From positions 2,976,001-3,040,000 of the forward strand of contig CP006667.1 in the NCBI GenBank assembly GCA_000471925.1: DNA of 64,000 nucleotides. The letters are read 5' to 3'. Positions 18,665-28,195 of the stretch are shown here, one piece after another. Source of the stretch: Ralstonia pickettii DTP0602. GTDB lineage: Bacteria; Pseudomonadota; Gammaproteobacteria; Burkholderiales; Burkholderiaceae. Numbering within the stretch: the first letter of the stretch is position 1; every line of letters starts with the position of its first letter. The translations under genes were made by a program, and so were the position numbers. Under the pieces are notes generated by a model. That model did no database searches. It saw only the letters and a program-made list of their open reading frames with translations, and had not been told where the DNA came from.

Positions 18665-20554
18665 TCAGCGCCCTTGCGGCTTGACGTCCTTGCGCCACCA
18701 GTGGCTCAGGACCCAGCCTTCGGCCGTATAGAAATAGGGAAGCCGTTCCGGGTACGCCAGTTCCTTGCGGTATGAGACCCGGTGCGACGCGCTGTACCAG
18801 TTCGGCACGATGTAGTAGCCATGCATCAGCACGCGGTCCAGCGCGCGCCCGGCAGTGATCAGCTCCTGCCGGGTATGGGCACGCAGCACGTTGTCCACCA
18901 GTTGGTCGACCTCCGGCGACTTGAGCCCGAACAGGTTGTCCGAGCCCGGCGTGCCGGCGGCCTCGCTGGAAAAGCGGTCGCGCAGCTCGTTGCCGGGGCT
19001 TTGCGAGTCGGGGAAACGGATCGACACCATGTCGAAGTCGAAGTCTTCCAGCCGCTTCTGGTACAGCGCAAAGTCCGTGGTGCGCTGGTTCACCTGGATG
19101 CCGAGCTTTTCCAGGTTGCGCACATAGGTGGTGATGACGCGGCTCATGGCGCCGCCGTCGTCCAGGAACTCGAATACCAGCGGCTCGCCCTTGGCGTTGC
19201 GCAGCGCGCCGTCGGTATAGGTCCAGCCGGCCTGGGCCAGGAGGCGCCGCGCCAGGCGCAGGTTGTCGCGCAAGGAGCGCGGCGCCGCGGTGCTCGGTTG
19301 CACCACGTCCGGGCCGAACACCTCCTGCGGCAGCTGGGCGCGCAGCGGCTCGAGCAGCGCCAGCTCACCGGGGCCGGGGCGGCCGTCGAAGGTCGCGCTC
19401 GCCGCCAGCTCGCTGTTGGAGAACCAGCTGTCGAGGCGCCTGTAGGCGCCGTAGAACAGTTGACGGTTCAGCCATTCGAAATCCAGCGCCAGGATCAGTG
19501 CCTGGCGCACGCGCACGTCCTGGAACACCGGCTTGCGCATATTCATCACGAAGCCCTGCATGCCCGCGCCGTTGCGGTGCGGGAAGTCGGTCTTGATCAG
19601 CTCGCCACTGCGGAAGCGCGTGCCCTGGTAGCTCTTGGCCCAGTTCTTGGCGCGATATTCGACGATGGCGTCGAACTCGCCCGCCTTGTAGGCCTCCAGC
19701 TTGGCGGTCTCGTCCTTGTACAGGCGGTAGACCACGCGCGCGAAATTGAAGGTACCCCGACGCACCGCCAGGTCCTTGCCCCAGTATTTGGGGTCGCGCT
19801 TGAAGATGATGCCGCGGCCGGCGTCGTAGCGCTCGATCAGGTAGGGACCGCTGGTAATCGGCGGCTCGAAGGTCAGCTTCGCGAACGGCACCGCGGCCGT
19901 CCATTTCTTCGAGAACACCGGCAGCGCGCCGACGATCAGCGGCAGCTCGCGATTGCGCTGCTTGAAGTCATAGCGCAGCGTGCGCTCGCCGGTCACGACC
20001 ACGTCCTTCACGTCCGTGCACATGCTGCGGTAGCCGGGGCTCGAGGCCTTGCTCATCAGCATGTCATAAGAATGCTTGACGTCTGACGCGAGCACCGGGT
20101 CGCCATTGGAGAAGCGCGCTTGCGGCCGGATGCGGAAAGTGACTGACATCTCGTCCGGCGCCACCGTGACGTCCTCCGCCAGCAGGCCGTAGGCGCTGGC
20201 GGTCTCGTCGGCGCTGCTGACGAGCAGCGACTCGAACATCAGCGCATTGAGCCCGGGCGCCGAGGTGCCCTTAAGCGTGAACGGATTGAACTTGTCGAAA
20301 CTGGTGCGCCGGTCCGGATTGGCGAGCGTCAGCGTGCCGCCGGCCGGTGCATTCGGATTGACGTAGTCGAAGTGCCGGAAATCCGCGCTGTACTTCAAGT
20401 CCCCGTGCAGCGCAAAGCCATGCGCCGCCTTTGCCGAAACGGGACACAGGAAGACCCCCGCCGCCAGCATCATCGCCAGCCAATACTGCAGTACCGCATC
20501 CCGCCGGAAGCACTGCCATGCCGCCTGAAGCGGCCAACGTGCTTGAATAGGCAT
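18665..20554 (-). CDS. yejA: periplasmic peptide-binding protein (YejA type, SBP family 5)
   Basis: The 629-residue protein is the solute receptor of the Yej importer. The ATG at 20554 ([13 protein letters not shown]) is preceded by GGAGG, 11 nt upstream, and is preferred over an ATG 82 codons earlier that would run into the fabI promoter region. The hydrophobic core is [15 protein letters not shown] with a cleavage site near SAKA-AHGF, unusually far (about 45 residues) from the start. The mature protein has the family 5 fold with motifs such as [13 protein letters not shown] and [18 protein letters not shown]. It lies divergent from fabI. Confidence 0.92.
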   Translation of the reverse strand: MPIQARWPLQAAWQCFRRDAVLQYWLAMMLAAGVFLCPVSAKAAHGFALHGDLKYSADFRHFDYVNPNAPAGGTLTLANPDRRTSFDKFNPFTLKGTSAPGLNALMFESLLVSSADETASAYGLLAEDVTVAPDEMSVTFRIRPQARFSNGDPVLASDVKHSYDMLMSKASSPGYRSMCTDVKDVVVTGERTLRYDFKQRNRELPLIVGALPVFSKKWTAAVPFAKLTFEPPITSGPYLIERYDAGRGIIFKRDPKYWGKDLAVRRGTFNFARVVYRLYKDETAKLEAYKAGEFDAIVEYRAKNWAKSYQGTRFRSGELIKTDFPHRNGAGMQGFVMNMRKPVFQDVRVRQALILALDFEWLNRQLFYGAYRRLDSWFSNSELAASATFDGRPGPGELALLEPLRAQLPQEVFGPDVVQPSTAAPRSLRDNLRLARRLLAQAGWTYTDGALRNAKGEPLVFEFLDDGGAMSRVITTYVRNLEKLGIQVNQRTTDFALYQKRLEDFDFDMVSIRFPDSQSPGNELRDRFSSEAAGTPGSDNLFGLKSPEVDQLVDNVLRAHTRQELITAGRALDRVLMHGYYIVPNWYSASHRVSYRKELAYPERLPYFYTAEGWVLSHWWRKDVKPQGR

Positions 20555-20765
20555 CCCGTTGGATTCCTCCACTATGACCTCTGGGGTCCCGGCGTTCTGC
20601 GGCCGGGCCAAGTATGAGACAATTTTACATGCGTCCGGGGTGGCCCCAGCCATCCGGACATTCCCTCTGCGCGGCGCAATAAAACGGTCGCAGGACAGCA
20701 AAGGCATGCGCACGGCCGCACGGCGGACGCAGGAAGCGTGCCTGATACACCACCTTGGAGAACTT
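20555..20765. other. divergent promoter region yejA / fabI
   Basis: 211 bp between divergent genes. An AT-rich patch (20612-20632) could hold promoter elements for either side, but no hexamer pair is convincing. The fabI ribosome-binding site GGAG lies at 20757-20760. Confidence 0.4.
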
Positions 20766-21554
20766 ATGGGATTTCTGGCAGGTAAGCGGATCCTTATCAC
20801 CGGCTTGCTCTCGAACCGCTCGATCGCCTACGGCATCGCGTCGGCGTGCAAACGCGAAGGCGCCGAGCTCGCCTTCACCTATGTCGGCGAACGGTTCAAG
20901 GACCGGATCAGCGACTTTGCCAAGGAATTCGGCAGCGACCTGGTATTCGAATGCGACGTCGGCAGCGACGAGCAGATCGCCGCGACCTTCGCGGCGCTGG
21001 GCCAGCGCTGGGAGAAGTTCGACGGGCTGGTGCACTCGATCGGCTTCGCGCCGCGCGAAGCGATCGCCGGCGACTTCCTGGAAGGCCTGTCGCGCGAAGG
21101 CTTCCGCGTCGCCCATGACATTTCCGCCTACAGCTTCCCGGCGCTGGCCAAGGCCGCGCTGCCGCTGCTGTCGGACAAGGCTTCGTTGCTGACGCTGACC
21201 TACCTGGGCGCCGAGCGCGTGGTCCCCAACTACAACACCATGGGGCTGGCCAAGGCCTCGCTGGAAGCCAGCGTGCGCTACCTGGCCTCGTCGGTGGGCC
21301 CGCGCGGCATCCGCGCCAACGGCATCTCGGCCGGCCCGATCAAGACCCTGGCCGCCTCTGGCATCAAGGGCTTCGGTAAGTTGCTGGGCCACTTCGAGCA
21401 AGCCGCGCCGCTGCGCCGCAACGTCACCATCGAAGAAGTCGGCAACGTGGCCGCCTTCCTGCTGTCCGACCTGGCCAGCGGCGTGACCGGTGAAATCACC
21501 TATGTCGACGGCGGCTTCAACGTGGTCGGCGCGAGCGTGGCGGACGCAGAGTAA
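20766..21554 (+). CDS. fabI: enoyl-[acyl-carrier-protein] reductase, NADH-dependent
   Basis: The 262-residue protein has exactly the E. coli FabI length. It catalyses the last reduction in each round of type II fatty-acid elongation, using NADH. The cofactor signature [13 protein letters not shown] is at 13-25 and the catalytic residues fall at Y146, Y156 and K163, as in E. coli. G93 in HSIGFAP is the position where substitutions give triclosan resistance; here it is the sensitive glycine. The start [13 protein letters not shown] has a GGAG site 5 nt upstream; an in-frame extension is rejected. A terminator follows. Confidence 0.97.
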   Translation: MGFLAGKRILITGLLSNRSIAYGIASACKREGAELAFTYVGERFKDRISDFAKEFGSDLVFECDVGSDEQIAATFAALGQRWEKFDGLVHSIGFAPREAIAGDFLEGLSREGFRVAHDISAYSFPALAKAALPLLSDKASLLTLTYLGAERVVPNYNTMGLAKASLEASVRYLASSVGPRGIRANGISAGPIKTLAASGIKGFGKLLGHFEQAAPLRRNVTIEEVGNVAAFLLSDLASGVTGEITYVDGGFNVVGASVADAE

Positions 21555-21582
21555 GCCAGGCCCGCCAGCCCGCATGAGAAAG

Positions 21583-21606
21583 GTGCCCAATCGGGCACTT
21601 TTTTTT
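21583..21606 (+). terminator. terminator of fabI
   Basis: Stem GTGCCC/GGGCAC with loop AATC, followed by eight T residues (21599-21606). Confidence 0.85.
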
Positions 21607-21650
21607 GGCCGCGAGGCCTGCAGCGTGCGGCGCCGGCGCTGTTTGTTGCG

Positions 21651-22907
21651 CTACGCTGCCGCAGTGGCGCCGCGACGATCCATGTCGAGCATCGACCAGG
21701 CATAGATCCCCAGCCCGCCCAGTGCCAGCAGCAGGCCCACCCAGCCGGTCGACGTCCAGCCATAGCCGGCCGCGATGGTCACGCCGCCCAGCCACGCACC
21801 AAGCGCATTGGCCATGTTGAAGGCAGAGTGGTTGAGCGCGGCCGCCAGCGTCTGCGCATCCCCCGCCACGTCCATCAGCCGGATCTGCAGCGCCGGGCCG
21901 AGCGCCACCGCGGTGCCCACCAGCAGTACGTTGAAGGAAGCCAGCCACGCATGCGGCGCGGTGAAGGTGAAGGCCGCCAGCACCAGCGCCGTCCACACCA
22001 GCACGCCGCCGATGGTCGGCATCAGCGCCTTGTCCGCCAGGCGCGCGCCGGCAAGGTTGCCAGCCACCATGCCGACGCCGAACAGCGCCAGCACTATCGG
22101 GATGCCGGCCGCCGGCATATGCGCGAGCTCCAGCATGGTCGGCTTGATATAGCTGAACACCGAGAACATGCCGCCGAAGCCGATCGCGCCGATGCCCAGC
22201 GTCAGCCACACCTGCTTGCGCCTGAGCGCCGACAGCTCGCGCAGCGGGCTGGCATGCCGGTCGGCCGGCACGAACGGCACCCAGCGCCACACCAGCAGCG
22301 CGGTCAGCGCGCCGATGGCGCCGACGATCAGGAAGGCGGAGCGCCAGCCCAGCCAGGTGCCAACCGTGGCCGCGATCGGCACGCCCACCAGCGTGGCGAT
22401 GGTCAGGCCGAGCATCACCAGCCCCACCGCCTGCGCGCGCCGCTCTCGTGCCACCAGGCTGGCGGCGACCAGCGCCGCCACGCCGAAGTACGTGCCATGC
22501 GGAAAGCCCGTCAGCAGGCGCGCGACCAGCATCGACAGGTAGGAAGGCGCCAGCGCGCTGGCGATATTGCCGGCGGCAAACATGGCCATCAACGCGATCA
22601 GCAGGTTGCGCCGCGGCCAGCGCGCGCCCAGCACGGCCAGAAGCGGCGCACCGATCACCACGCCCAGCGCATAGGCGCTGATCAGATGGCCGGCTTCCGG
22701 GATCGAGATTGCAAGGTCGCGCGCGGCATCCGGCAGCAGGCCCATGATGACGAACTCGCCGGTGCCGATGGCGAAGCTGCCGACGCCAAGCGCGAGCAGC
22801 GGCAGCCGGCCGGTGCTGCGGGGCGCTTCAGTGTCTGCGACGGGGAAAAGGGAAGACTGGGCGCCGCGGACCGTATCCGCGGCGGATTGTGCATGTGGGG
22901 CGGCCAT
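21651..22907 (-). CDS. MFS transporter, DHA1 drug/sugar-efflux type (YdhP/AraJ-like)
   Basis: The 418-residue protein has about 25 N-terminal hydrophilic residues, then twelve membrane helices. Helix 1 contains the family pattern SFAIGTGEFVIMGLLPD, typical of AraJ/YdhP/PurR-controlled efflux proteins. The loop 2-3 motif A appears as LGARWPRRNLLI, and motif C near helix 5 as VGVPIAATVGTWLGWR. It would export small molecules by proton antiport. Substrate unknown. It converges on fabI and has no obvious operon partner. Confidence 0.88.
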   Translation of the reverse strand: MAAPHAQSAADTVRGAQSSLFPVADTEAPRSTGRLPLLALGVGSFAIGTGEFVIMGLLPDAARDLAISIPEAGHLISAYALGVVIGAPLLAVLGARWPRRNLLIALMAMFAAGNIASALAPSYLSMLVARLLTGFPHGTYFGVAALVAASLVARERRAQAVGLVMLGLTIATLVGVPIAATVGTWLGWRSAFLIVGAIGALTALLVWRWVPFVPADRHASPLRELSALRRKQVWLTLGIGAIGFGGMFSVFSYIKPTMLELAHMPAAGIPIVLALFGVGMVAGNLAGARLADKALMPTIGGVLVWTALVLAAFTFTAPHAWLASFNVLLVGTAVALGPALQIRLMDVAGDAQTLAAALNHSAFNMANALGAWLGGVTIAAGYGWTSTGWVGLLLALGGLGIYAWSMLDMDRRGATAAA

Positions 22908-23235
22908 GTACAGGATCGCAAGGTGTTCTTCGGATTGCCGCCCGCTGACGGGCGGGGTCCGGGCCCTCGCCTCTGATGCTCCAGCGTGCTCCTGTGCGGC
23001 GCGCAGGTCGTATTGTGCGGCAAAACGGCAAAACGTGCCGGCGCCTGCCCCCTACGCCGTGGCTGCTACGGCGCTCAATGCTGCAACTGGTAGCGCGCGA
23101 GCCAGTGCGCATATGGCGCCGCCACAGCGCGATCCGATTGATTTGGGAATGCTCGGGGCGGTTGCGGGCGGCGTTGCGCCGTCCGGTTGCAGCGACGCGG
23201 CCGCAGGAGCGGAGAAATGGGCGTCAACCAGACGC
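22908..23235. other. intergenic region, nothing recognised
   Basis: About 330 bp upstream of the MFS gene and downstream of tRNA-Arg. No gene on either strand has convincing codon use, and I see no clear promoter or hairpin. Confidence 0.5.
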
Positions 23236-23312
23236 TGGCGCGTCCTAGAGGACTCGAACCTCTGACCGCTCGCTTAGAAGGCGAGTGCTCTATCCAACTG
23301 AGCTAAGGACGC
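23236..23312 (-). tRNA. tRNA-Arg(TCT)
   Basis: 77 nt with encoded CCA. Acceptor GCGTCCT/AGGACGC, anticodon stem CTCGC/GCGAG around CTTCTAA (anticodon TCT), T-arm CAGAGGTTCGAGTCCTCTG-like. Reads the rare AGA codon. Confidence 0.97.
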
Positions 23313-23322
23313 GAAGGCGTGC

Positions 23323-23351
23323 ATTCTACCGCAGCGCCGCCGCCGGGTAAA
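23323..23351 (-). promoter_or_regulatory. promoter of tRNA-Arg
   Basis: Minus strand TTTACC, 17-bp spacer, TAGAAT (plus ATTCTA 23323-23328), 11 bp before the tRNA. It sits in the short gap behind the diguanylate cyclase gene. Confidence 0.7.
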
Positions 23352-23375
23352 AAGCGAAGTGACAGGCGCCGCGCA

Positions 23376-24641
23376 TCAGGAAGCGACGCGCGGTCGGCCG
23401 CGCGTGCCGTAGCGGCCATCGGCTACGGCGGCCTCGCTGCCCGCAGCGCTTGCCGCGGGGTGCATCGACACGCAGTTGCGCCCCTTCAGCTTGGCATCGT
23501 AGAGGGCGCGGTCGGCACGGCGCATCAGCGCGTCGGCACCCTCGCCGGCCTGGCGCACAGCCAGGCCGATGCTGACCGTGTAGGCGATCGGATCTGGCTC
23601 CGACGGGCACGGCGTGGCGCGCACCGATGTGGCCAGCCGCATGCAGGTCAACCTGCCATTCTCCAGCGCGGTATCGGGCATCACGATGGCGAACTCCTCC
23701 CCGCCCAGGCGCCCCGCCACGTCGCGCGCACCGCAGGCCTTGCGCAGCAGCCCGGCAAAGTGCCGCAGCACGCTGTCACCGGCCAGGTGTCCGTAGACAT
23801 CGTTGATCGCCTTGAAATGGTCCAGGTCGACGAACGCCACCGTCAGCGGCTGGCGTTGCCGCTCGGCCTGCAGGCACGCCGCTTCGAGTTCTTCCCAGAA
23901 CGCGCCCCGCAGCAGCACGTCGGTCAGGTCGTCATGCCGGGCGCGCCGCTCCAGCATGCGGCGCAGACGGTCGTGCGCCATCAGCGCAAAGCTGACCGAG
24001 GCGCCCACCAGCGCAAAGACATTGAGCATGGCCAGCTCGCCATCCCACGGTATCGGCCGCGGCCAGGCCCCGCCCTGCACCACTGTGGCCAGCGGCAGCG
24101 CCAGTGTCCACGCATTGATGCCCGCCGCGGCGGTGACGATCAGCACCAGCGACAGCGCCGCCAGCCGGCCCGTGCCGCGCGTGGATGGCACCGATGGCAC
24201 AATGCTACGCGCCAGGTCGAGCAGCAGCAGGATATGGCATGCCGTCAGCAGCGGCTGCACTGCCGGCAGCGCCGGTGGCGCAACCATGTATTGCGGCGCC
24301 AGGTCCAGCCACGCCACGCCGGCGCCCGCCGCCAGGTTCAGCGCCAGCATTGGCGCGGTGCGGCCGGGCCGCCCCGCAAAGTGCCGCACGCCTACCGCCA
24401 TCACCGACAGCGCCGCCAGCAGCGCCAGATCGGTCGCCTCCGGCACCAGCCACAACGGCCGCAGCTCCTGAACGGCGGACAGCACCGAAGCCATCGCCGC
24501 CGCCACATTCCCCAGCGCCCACGACGTCAGGCCGCTGCGGTCCATGCCGGCGGACCGGCGCAATACGACGCAAACCACCGCCATCTGCAGGGCAAACAAG
24601 CCCGCGATGAGCACAACTATGTGCGACTGAAACATCTTCAT
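23376..24641 (-). CDS. membrane-bound diguanylate cyclase (GGDEF)
   Basis: About 421 residues. The N-terminal half has six or seven hydrophobic segments, beginning IVVLIAGLFALQMAVVCVVL, and is an uncharacterised membrane sensor. The C-terminal third is a GGDEF domain, with VAFVDLDHFKAINDVYGH (Mg-binding Asp) and the active-site loop RLGGEEFAIVMPD, so it should make cyclic di-GMP. The product-inhibition site RxxD that usually precedes the loop is GARD here, with the arginine missing. The C-terminal tail is basic. The start is either 24641 (MKMFQ) or two codons later at 24635; both follow a GGACGGG element. No EAL domain is present. Confidence 0.9.
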   Translation of the reverse strand: MKMFQSHIVVLIAGLFALQMAVVCVVLRRSAGMDRSGLTSWALGNVAAAMASVLSAVQELRPLWLVPEATDLALLAALSVMAVGVRHFAGRPGRTAPMLALNLAAGAGVAWLDLAPQYMVAPPALPAVQPLLTACHILLLLDLARSIVPSVPSTRGTGRLAALSLVLIVTAAAGINAWTLALPLATVVQGGAWPRPIPWDGELAMLNVFALVGASVSFALMAHDRLRRMLERRARHDDLTDVLLRGAFWEELEAACLQAERQRQPLTVAFVDLDHFKAINDVYGHLAGDSVLRHFAGLLRKACGARDVAGRLGGEEFAIVMPDTALENGRLTCMRLATSVRATPCPSEPDPIAYTVSIGLAVRQAGEGADALMRRADRALYDAKLKGRNCVSMHPAASAAGSEAAVADGRYGTRGRPRVAS

Positions 24642-25044
24642 CCCGTCCAAGGCGACAAGCGGCGCTCCGCATGGCGCCACCCCTCCCTTTCTTGTACCGG
24701 TCCTGTGCCGGACCGTTGTGATAGTTCCCGCATCCTGGATCAGGCCGTTCCGGCGGCTGCCGCCCGGCAGGCGCAGACGCGCCGATGCGCTCTCCGGGGG
24801 GCGGGAGCGCTGTTCTTGTTGTGGTGATCAGGTCAGTCCGGAAGGAAAACGCAAACCGGGCGTTCCCAATAGCACGCCGGTCGGACTGGAGCGGTGCACG
24901 GATTATCGCAGCGCGCAAACCCAAGTCAAGCCAAAGCGCCCCCGCCAGAAGGGGGAGAACGCTTGCCACGCAACACCGCGGTGCGGTGCGCATCACCACA
25001 TCTGATTGACCGCGCTCCCGGGAGCGGGCTACAATCGTCAGCTT
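24642..25044. other. intergenic region between diguanylate cyclase gene and tRNA-Pro
   Basis: About 400 bp. It carries the tRNA-Pro promoter at its right end. No gene is supported. A TATCAC on the minus strand near 24720 could be a weak -10 for the cyclase gene. Confidence 0.5.
25006..25035 (+). promoter_or_regulatory. promoter of tRNA-Pro
   Basis: TTGACC (25006-25011), 18-bp spacer, TACAAT (25030-25035), 9 bp before the mature 5' end of the tRNA. Confidence 0.85.
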
Positions 25045-25121
25045 CGGGGCGTAGCGCAGCCTGGTAGCGCATCTGATTTGGGATCAGAGGGTCGCATGTT
25101 CGAATCATGTCGCCCCGACCA
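25045..25121 (+). tRNA. tRNA-Pro(TGG)
   Basis: 77 nt with encoded CCA. Acceptor CGGGGCG/CGCCCCG, anticodon stem TCTGA/TCAGA around TTTGGGA (anticodon TGG), T-arm GCATGTTCGAATCATGT. Confidence 0.97.
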
Positions 25122-25206
25122 GTTTTAAGCTTTGAGAATGACGGCCTGGACAGCAATGTCCGGGCCGTTTTTCTTTGGAACGCTTATTTTGGGTGCAGCC
25201 GCATTC

Positions 25207-25962
25207 TCACCACCGCGGCAACAACTCGGGCCAGATCAGCGCCGCCGCAGTCAGTATCAGCACTATCGCGACCAGCACGAGTCCCCGCATCGGACCATCG
25301 TTGCGGGCTTCGCCTTTGGGCACCCACGGCGGTGGGACACCTGCCTGCGCGGGCGCCGGAGGTGGGGGTGGCTGCTCAGCGCCGGCGGCCGACGCGTGCT
25401 TCGCGGCACGCGACACGAAATCCGGCTGGGCCAGCAGGAAACCCATCGGGGTCGACTGGCTGACAGCACCCATATGCTGGAACAGCAATTTGGACAGCGC
25501 CAGGCAATCGTCCAGCGCGATTTGCGGGCGGGGCCTGAAGATGCGCAGGTGCTCGCACAGTGTATCGAGCTTGTGGTTGGGGGCATGGAAGTACTGGGAC
25601 CAGCGCACCTGCCGGACCGAGCAGCGCCAGCGCTTGCGCTGTATGTCGGGCAGCACTTTTTCGAGCATGCGGGCGTTGAATTCGGCCCCATGCGCCACCA
25701 GCACATCAGCGTCGTCGACGATGGCGCGGATGGCTTCGACGTCGAAACGCTGGCCGCGCAGCATCTCGGTAGTCAGGCCGTGCACGCAGGTGGCGGCCTC
25801 GCTGATCGCCACGGTGGGCTCCTGCGAACCGTAGTAGTCGGTAATCTCCCGCACGAGGCTGCCCGCACGCGGCGCTACTTCGACAAGTAGCAGGCCGATG
25901 CTGACGGGCTCGTCCGCTGGCGTGAGCCCCGTGGTTTCCGTACTGACGATTGCCACCCGCAT
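25207..25962 (-). CDS. DEDDh exonuclease-like protein, probably inactive, with C-terminal membrane anchor
   Basis: The 251-residue protein has a DnaQ-like 3'-5' exonuclease fold in residues 1-165. Motif I reads STETTGL instead of DTETTGL (S7 for the metal-binding Asp, E9 kept). Motif II reads AHGAEFNARML, with N96 for Asp. Motif III reads QIALDDCLAL, with Q147 for the general-base His and D152 kept. Three of five catalytic residues are thus replaced. After a proline-rich linker (195-215) comes one hydrophobic segment (about 226-244) ending LLPRW, so the domain should be tethered to the inner membrane and face the cytoplasm. It stands alone. It may bind nucleic acid or protein without cutting; no function is known. 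Confidence 0.82.
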   Translation of the reverse strand: MRVAIVSTETTGLTPADEPVSIGLLLVEVAPRAGSLVREITDYYGSQEPTVAISEAATCVHGLTTEMLRGQRFDVEAIRAIVDDADVLVAHGAEFNARMLEKVLPDIQRKRWRCSVRQVRWSQYFHAPNHKLDTLCEHLRIFRPRPQIALDDCLALSKLLFQHMGAVSQSTPMGFLLAQPDFVSRAAKHASAAGAEQPPPPPAPAQAGVPPPWVPKGEARNDGPMRGLVLVAIVLILTAAALIWPELLPRW

Positions 25963-26125
25963 GGGTACTCCGGTGTGGCCGTCCGCAAGGCTTGTTGGCA
26001 GCGGCCGCTCTGATCGTTTGCCTCTAGGTTAGTGCGGGCGCGCCAAACGTCATATCAACCAGATGGGCTAGCCGAAGGCGCCAGCCGGATGGATGCCGGC
26101 TGGTGCCTCCTATCCGCCGTGCCGC

Positions 26126-26647
26126 TCAGGCCGGCTGCCGGTCCGGCATGTCGTTGCGCCGTCGCTCGAGGTTGCAATACACATCCGCCGCCACCAGCCC
26201 GAACAGCGCATGGGCGAACAGGCTCTCCCAGCCACGGGCCTCGTCGAACCAGTTGAAATAGCGCCCGAACACATAGAAGTTGATCAGGTACACCACTACG
26301 CCGAACACTATGCCGACCACCGAGGCCAGGGCCATGCTTGAATCCAGTCGGAACGACGAAAGGATCAAGGCCAGCGCCGCGGCCAGGATAATCGACAGTG
26401 CGAAGTGAACGGTACCCGCGGACAGCACGATGGTCCAGTTGAAGGCATCGGCCGACAGAGCTTCTCGCCCGAGGATGATGGCTGCCACCATCTTCACCGT
26501 CCCCCAGGCGCCCTGATACAGCAGGAAGCGCGCAGTCAGCAGCTCAAGCACCATGTATGCCGCGCCGGCGATCAGGCCCGCCATCACGGCGGCCCGCCAG
26601 TCCGGCTTGCAGCGGACATAGCGGTGCGATTCCAGATGGAGTTCCAT
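26126..26647 (-). CDS. small membrane protein, function unknown
   Basis: The 173-residue protein starts MELHLESHRYVRCKPDWRAA, with a strong AAGGAGA ribosome-binding site 6 nt upstream that decides the start. Four hydrophobic segments are seen (AVMAGLIAGAAYMVLELL; VLSAGTVHFALSIILAAALALIL; MALASVVGIVFGVVVYLINF; LFAHALFGLVAADVYC), so it is an inner-membrane protein. The loop YFNWFDEARGWESLFAH is a conserved-looking aromatic stretch. The last 15 residues are charged and cytoplasmic. I do not recognise a named family with certainty. It stands alone between the exonuclease-like gene and infA. Confidence 0.75.
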   Translation of the reverse strand: MELHLESHRYVRCKPDWRAAVMAGLIAGAAYMVLELLTARFLLYQGAWGTVKMVAAIILGREALSADAFNWTIVLSAGTVHFALSIILAAALALILSSFRLDSSMALASVVGIVFGVVVYLINFYVFGRYFNWFDEARGWESLFAHALFGLVAADVYCNLERRRNDMPDRQPA

Positions 26648-27256
26648 GGCAGTCTCCTTGCGAGATGCGGCCCGGCAGGCCGTACGAGTTAGTTCTAGCT
26701 CATACGACGCAAATACCAAGCGGCCACGTCGCCCTCAGGTGCGCCGTACATCACCACCCCAGCCCACTTATGTTGCGTTGCCCGAACCTGCGCTGCGGAC
26801 CTGCGCCGGCAATGCTGCAACTGCGTACGTGGTATACTCGCGTAGTAGCCCCCGGGGTGTCCGTGCATCCCCTGTAACCGGGCGTTCTCACCAGCGCGCT
26901 TTCGCGAGCGCACAGCAGCCGCCGGCGCGGGCCCATCCGCGACGACATACAAACTGGCGAACCACCGGGTACACCTGCCCGCCCATCCTGCGTAGCGCAC
27001 GGCCGCCCCGGCCGTCACCGGCAAGGCCGGCGCACGCAATCCGCGCCAGCCATGCGATACCGCTGACAGGACCGAGCACAGGCCGCGCGCGCCGCAAGCC
27101 GCGTGAGCTTGCTCCGAACCACCCCAGAGGCACGCTTCGCCGCCAGCGGCGATATGTGCCCCGGCTCCGTGTCGCGCCAATGTGGCGGCCGAGCCGACAG
27201 GAATTTTTGATAACGCAATCATGCAGCCTTTGCTGGCTGCCGAAAAGGAAGACAGA
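26648..27256. other. long region upstream of infA
   Basis: About 610 bp without a convincing gene. A TATACT at 26833-26838 could be the -10 of an infA promoter with a weak -35; this would give a leader of about 410 nt. Codons 27182-27256 are open in the infA frame but lack a ribosome-binding site and are not conserved in the family. Confidence 0.45.
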
Positions 27257-27478
27257 TTGGCTAAGGAAGAACTCATTGAATTTGGCGGCGTGGTGTCGGA
27301 AGCCCTGCCTGACAACCGCTATCGGGTCACGCTGGAAAACGGCGTGGAAATCTGGGCATACGCTTCGGGCAAGATGCAGAAGCACCGCATTCGCATCCTG
27401 GCCGGCGACCGTGTCACCCTTGAAATGTCGCCCTACGACCTGACCAAGGGACGCATCAACTTCCGCCACAAGTCCTGA
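27257..27478 (+). CDS. infA: translation initiation factor IF-1 (second-type copy)
   Basis: The 73-residue OB-fold protein blocks the ribosomal A site during initiation. The start is a TTG at 27257, read as [17 protein letters not shown], with an AAGGAAG site 6 nt upstream; this matches IF-1 sequence and length, whereas the upstream ATG at 27221 would add 12 odd residues and has no ribosome-binding site. RNA-binding residues in [10 protein letters not shown] and [19 protein letters not shown] are present. It is not in a ribosomal-protein operon, so it is likely the extra infA found in Burkholderiaceae beside the one in the spc/alpha region, which lies outside this window. Confidence 0.93.
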   Translation: MAKEELIEFGGVVSEALPDNRYRVTLENGVEIWAYASGKMQKHRIRILAGDRVTLEMSPYDLTKGRINFRHKS

Positions 27479-27718
27479 GTTTTTGCACGGCCGCGGCGGC
27501 GCTGAAGGCGCCGCCGGGCCTGCTGCGCTTGCACGCCCACGCGCTGTCACACCGCTGACACCGCGCGCGGACACACTTTCGGGCTGCCCACCGGCAGCCT
27601 GTTTTCGTTTACGTGCCGTCGTTGGCGCCAGCGCCGATGGCCCTGCGGAAAAGCCTGTCGCTTGCGCCGGTCGGGCCGCGTCACCATACTCGAAGCACGC
27701 ACCCCTGCCCAGCCCGAC

Positions 27719-28195
27719 ATGAACCTGATCCTGTGGCGCCACGCCGAAGCCGAAGCCCTCCCCGACGCGCTCAGCCTGAGCCGCCATGCCGACCTGCAGC
27801 GTCCGCTCACCCGCCGCGGCCGCAGGCAGGCAGAAGCCTCGGCCAAATGGCTGCGCGCGCATCTGCCCGCCGATACCCGCGTGCTGTGCAGCCCCGCGGT
27901 GCGCGCGCGTGAGACGGCGGCCGCGCTGACCGGCGAGCCGGAGATCGTCGAGGCGCTCTCGCCCGGCGCCGATGTCAGCGCGGTACTGGCCGCCGTGGAA
28001 TGGCCCGAGCGGCCCGAGCATGTGGTGGTGGTCGGGCACCAGCCCTGGATCGGCCGCGTGGCCAGCCTGCTGCTGGCCGGCACCGAAATGGAGTGGAGCG
28101 TGCGCAAGAGCGGCGTGTGGTGGCTCACCGGCCGCACCCGCGAAAGCGAAGCGCAGACCGTGCTGCGCGCGGTGGTGAATCCCGAATTTCTCTGA
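27719..28195 (+). CDS. sixA: SixA-type phosphohistidine phosphatase
   Basis: The 158-residue protein has the length of E. coli SixA (161). It belongs to the histidine phosphatase family, with the phospho-accepting His8 in the RHA motif (LILWRHAEAE), a second catalytic His in VVVVGHQPWIG, and arginines in RPLTRRGRRQA and SPAVRARETA. SixA removes phosphate from histidine phosphotransfer proteins, for example in PTS or two-component relays. No signal peptide is present. It lies upstream of olsB on the same strand, separated by 430 bp and a PhoB-type promoter, so it is probably not in the same operon. Confidence 0.85.
   Translation: MNLILWRHAEAEALPDALSLSRHADLQRPLTRRGRRQAEASAKWLRAHLPADTRVLCSPAVRARETAAALTGEPEIVEALSPGADVSAVLAAVEWPERPEHVVVVGHQPWIGRVASLLLAGTEMEWSVRKSGVWWLTGRTRESEAQTVLRAVVNPEFL

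Noticed and set aside
26888..28039. A 383-codon minus-strand frame across infA and the start of sixA
   Set aside because: It is antisense to two recognised genes and its composition is typical of shadow frames in high-GC DNA.
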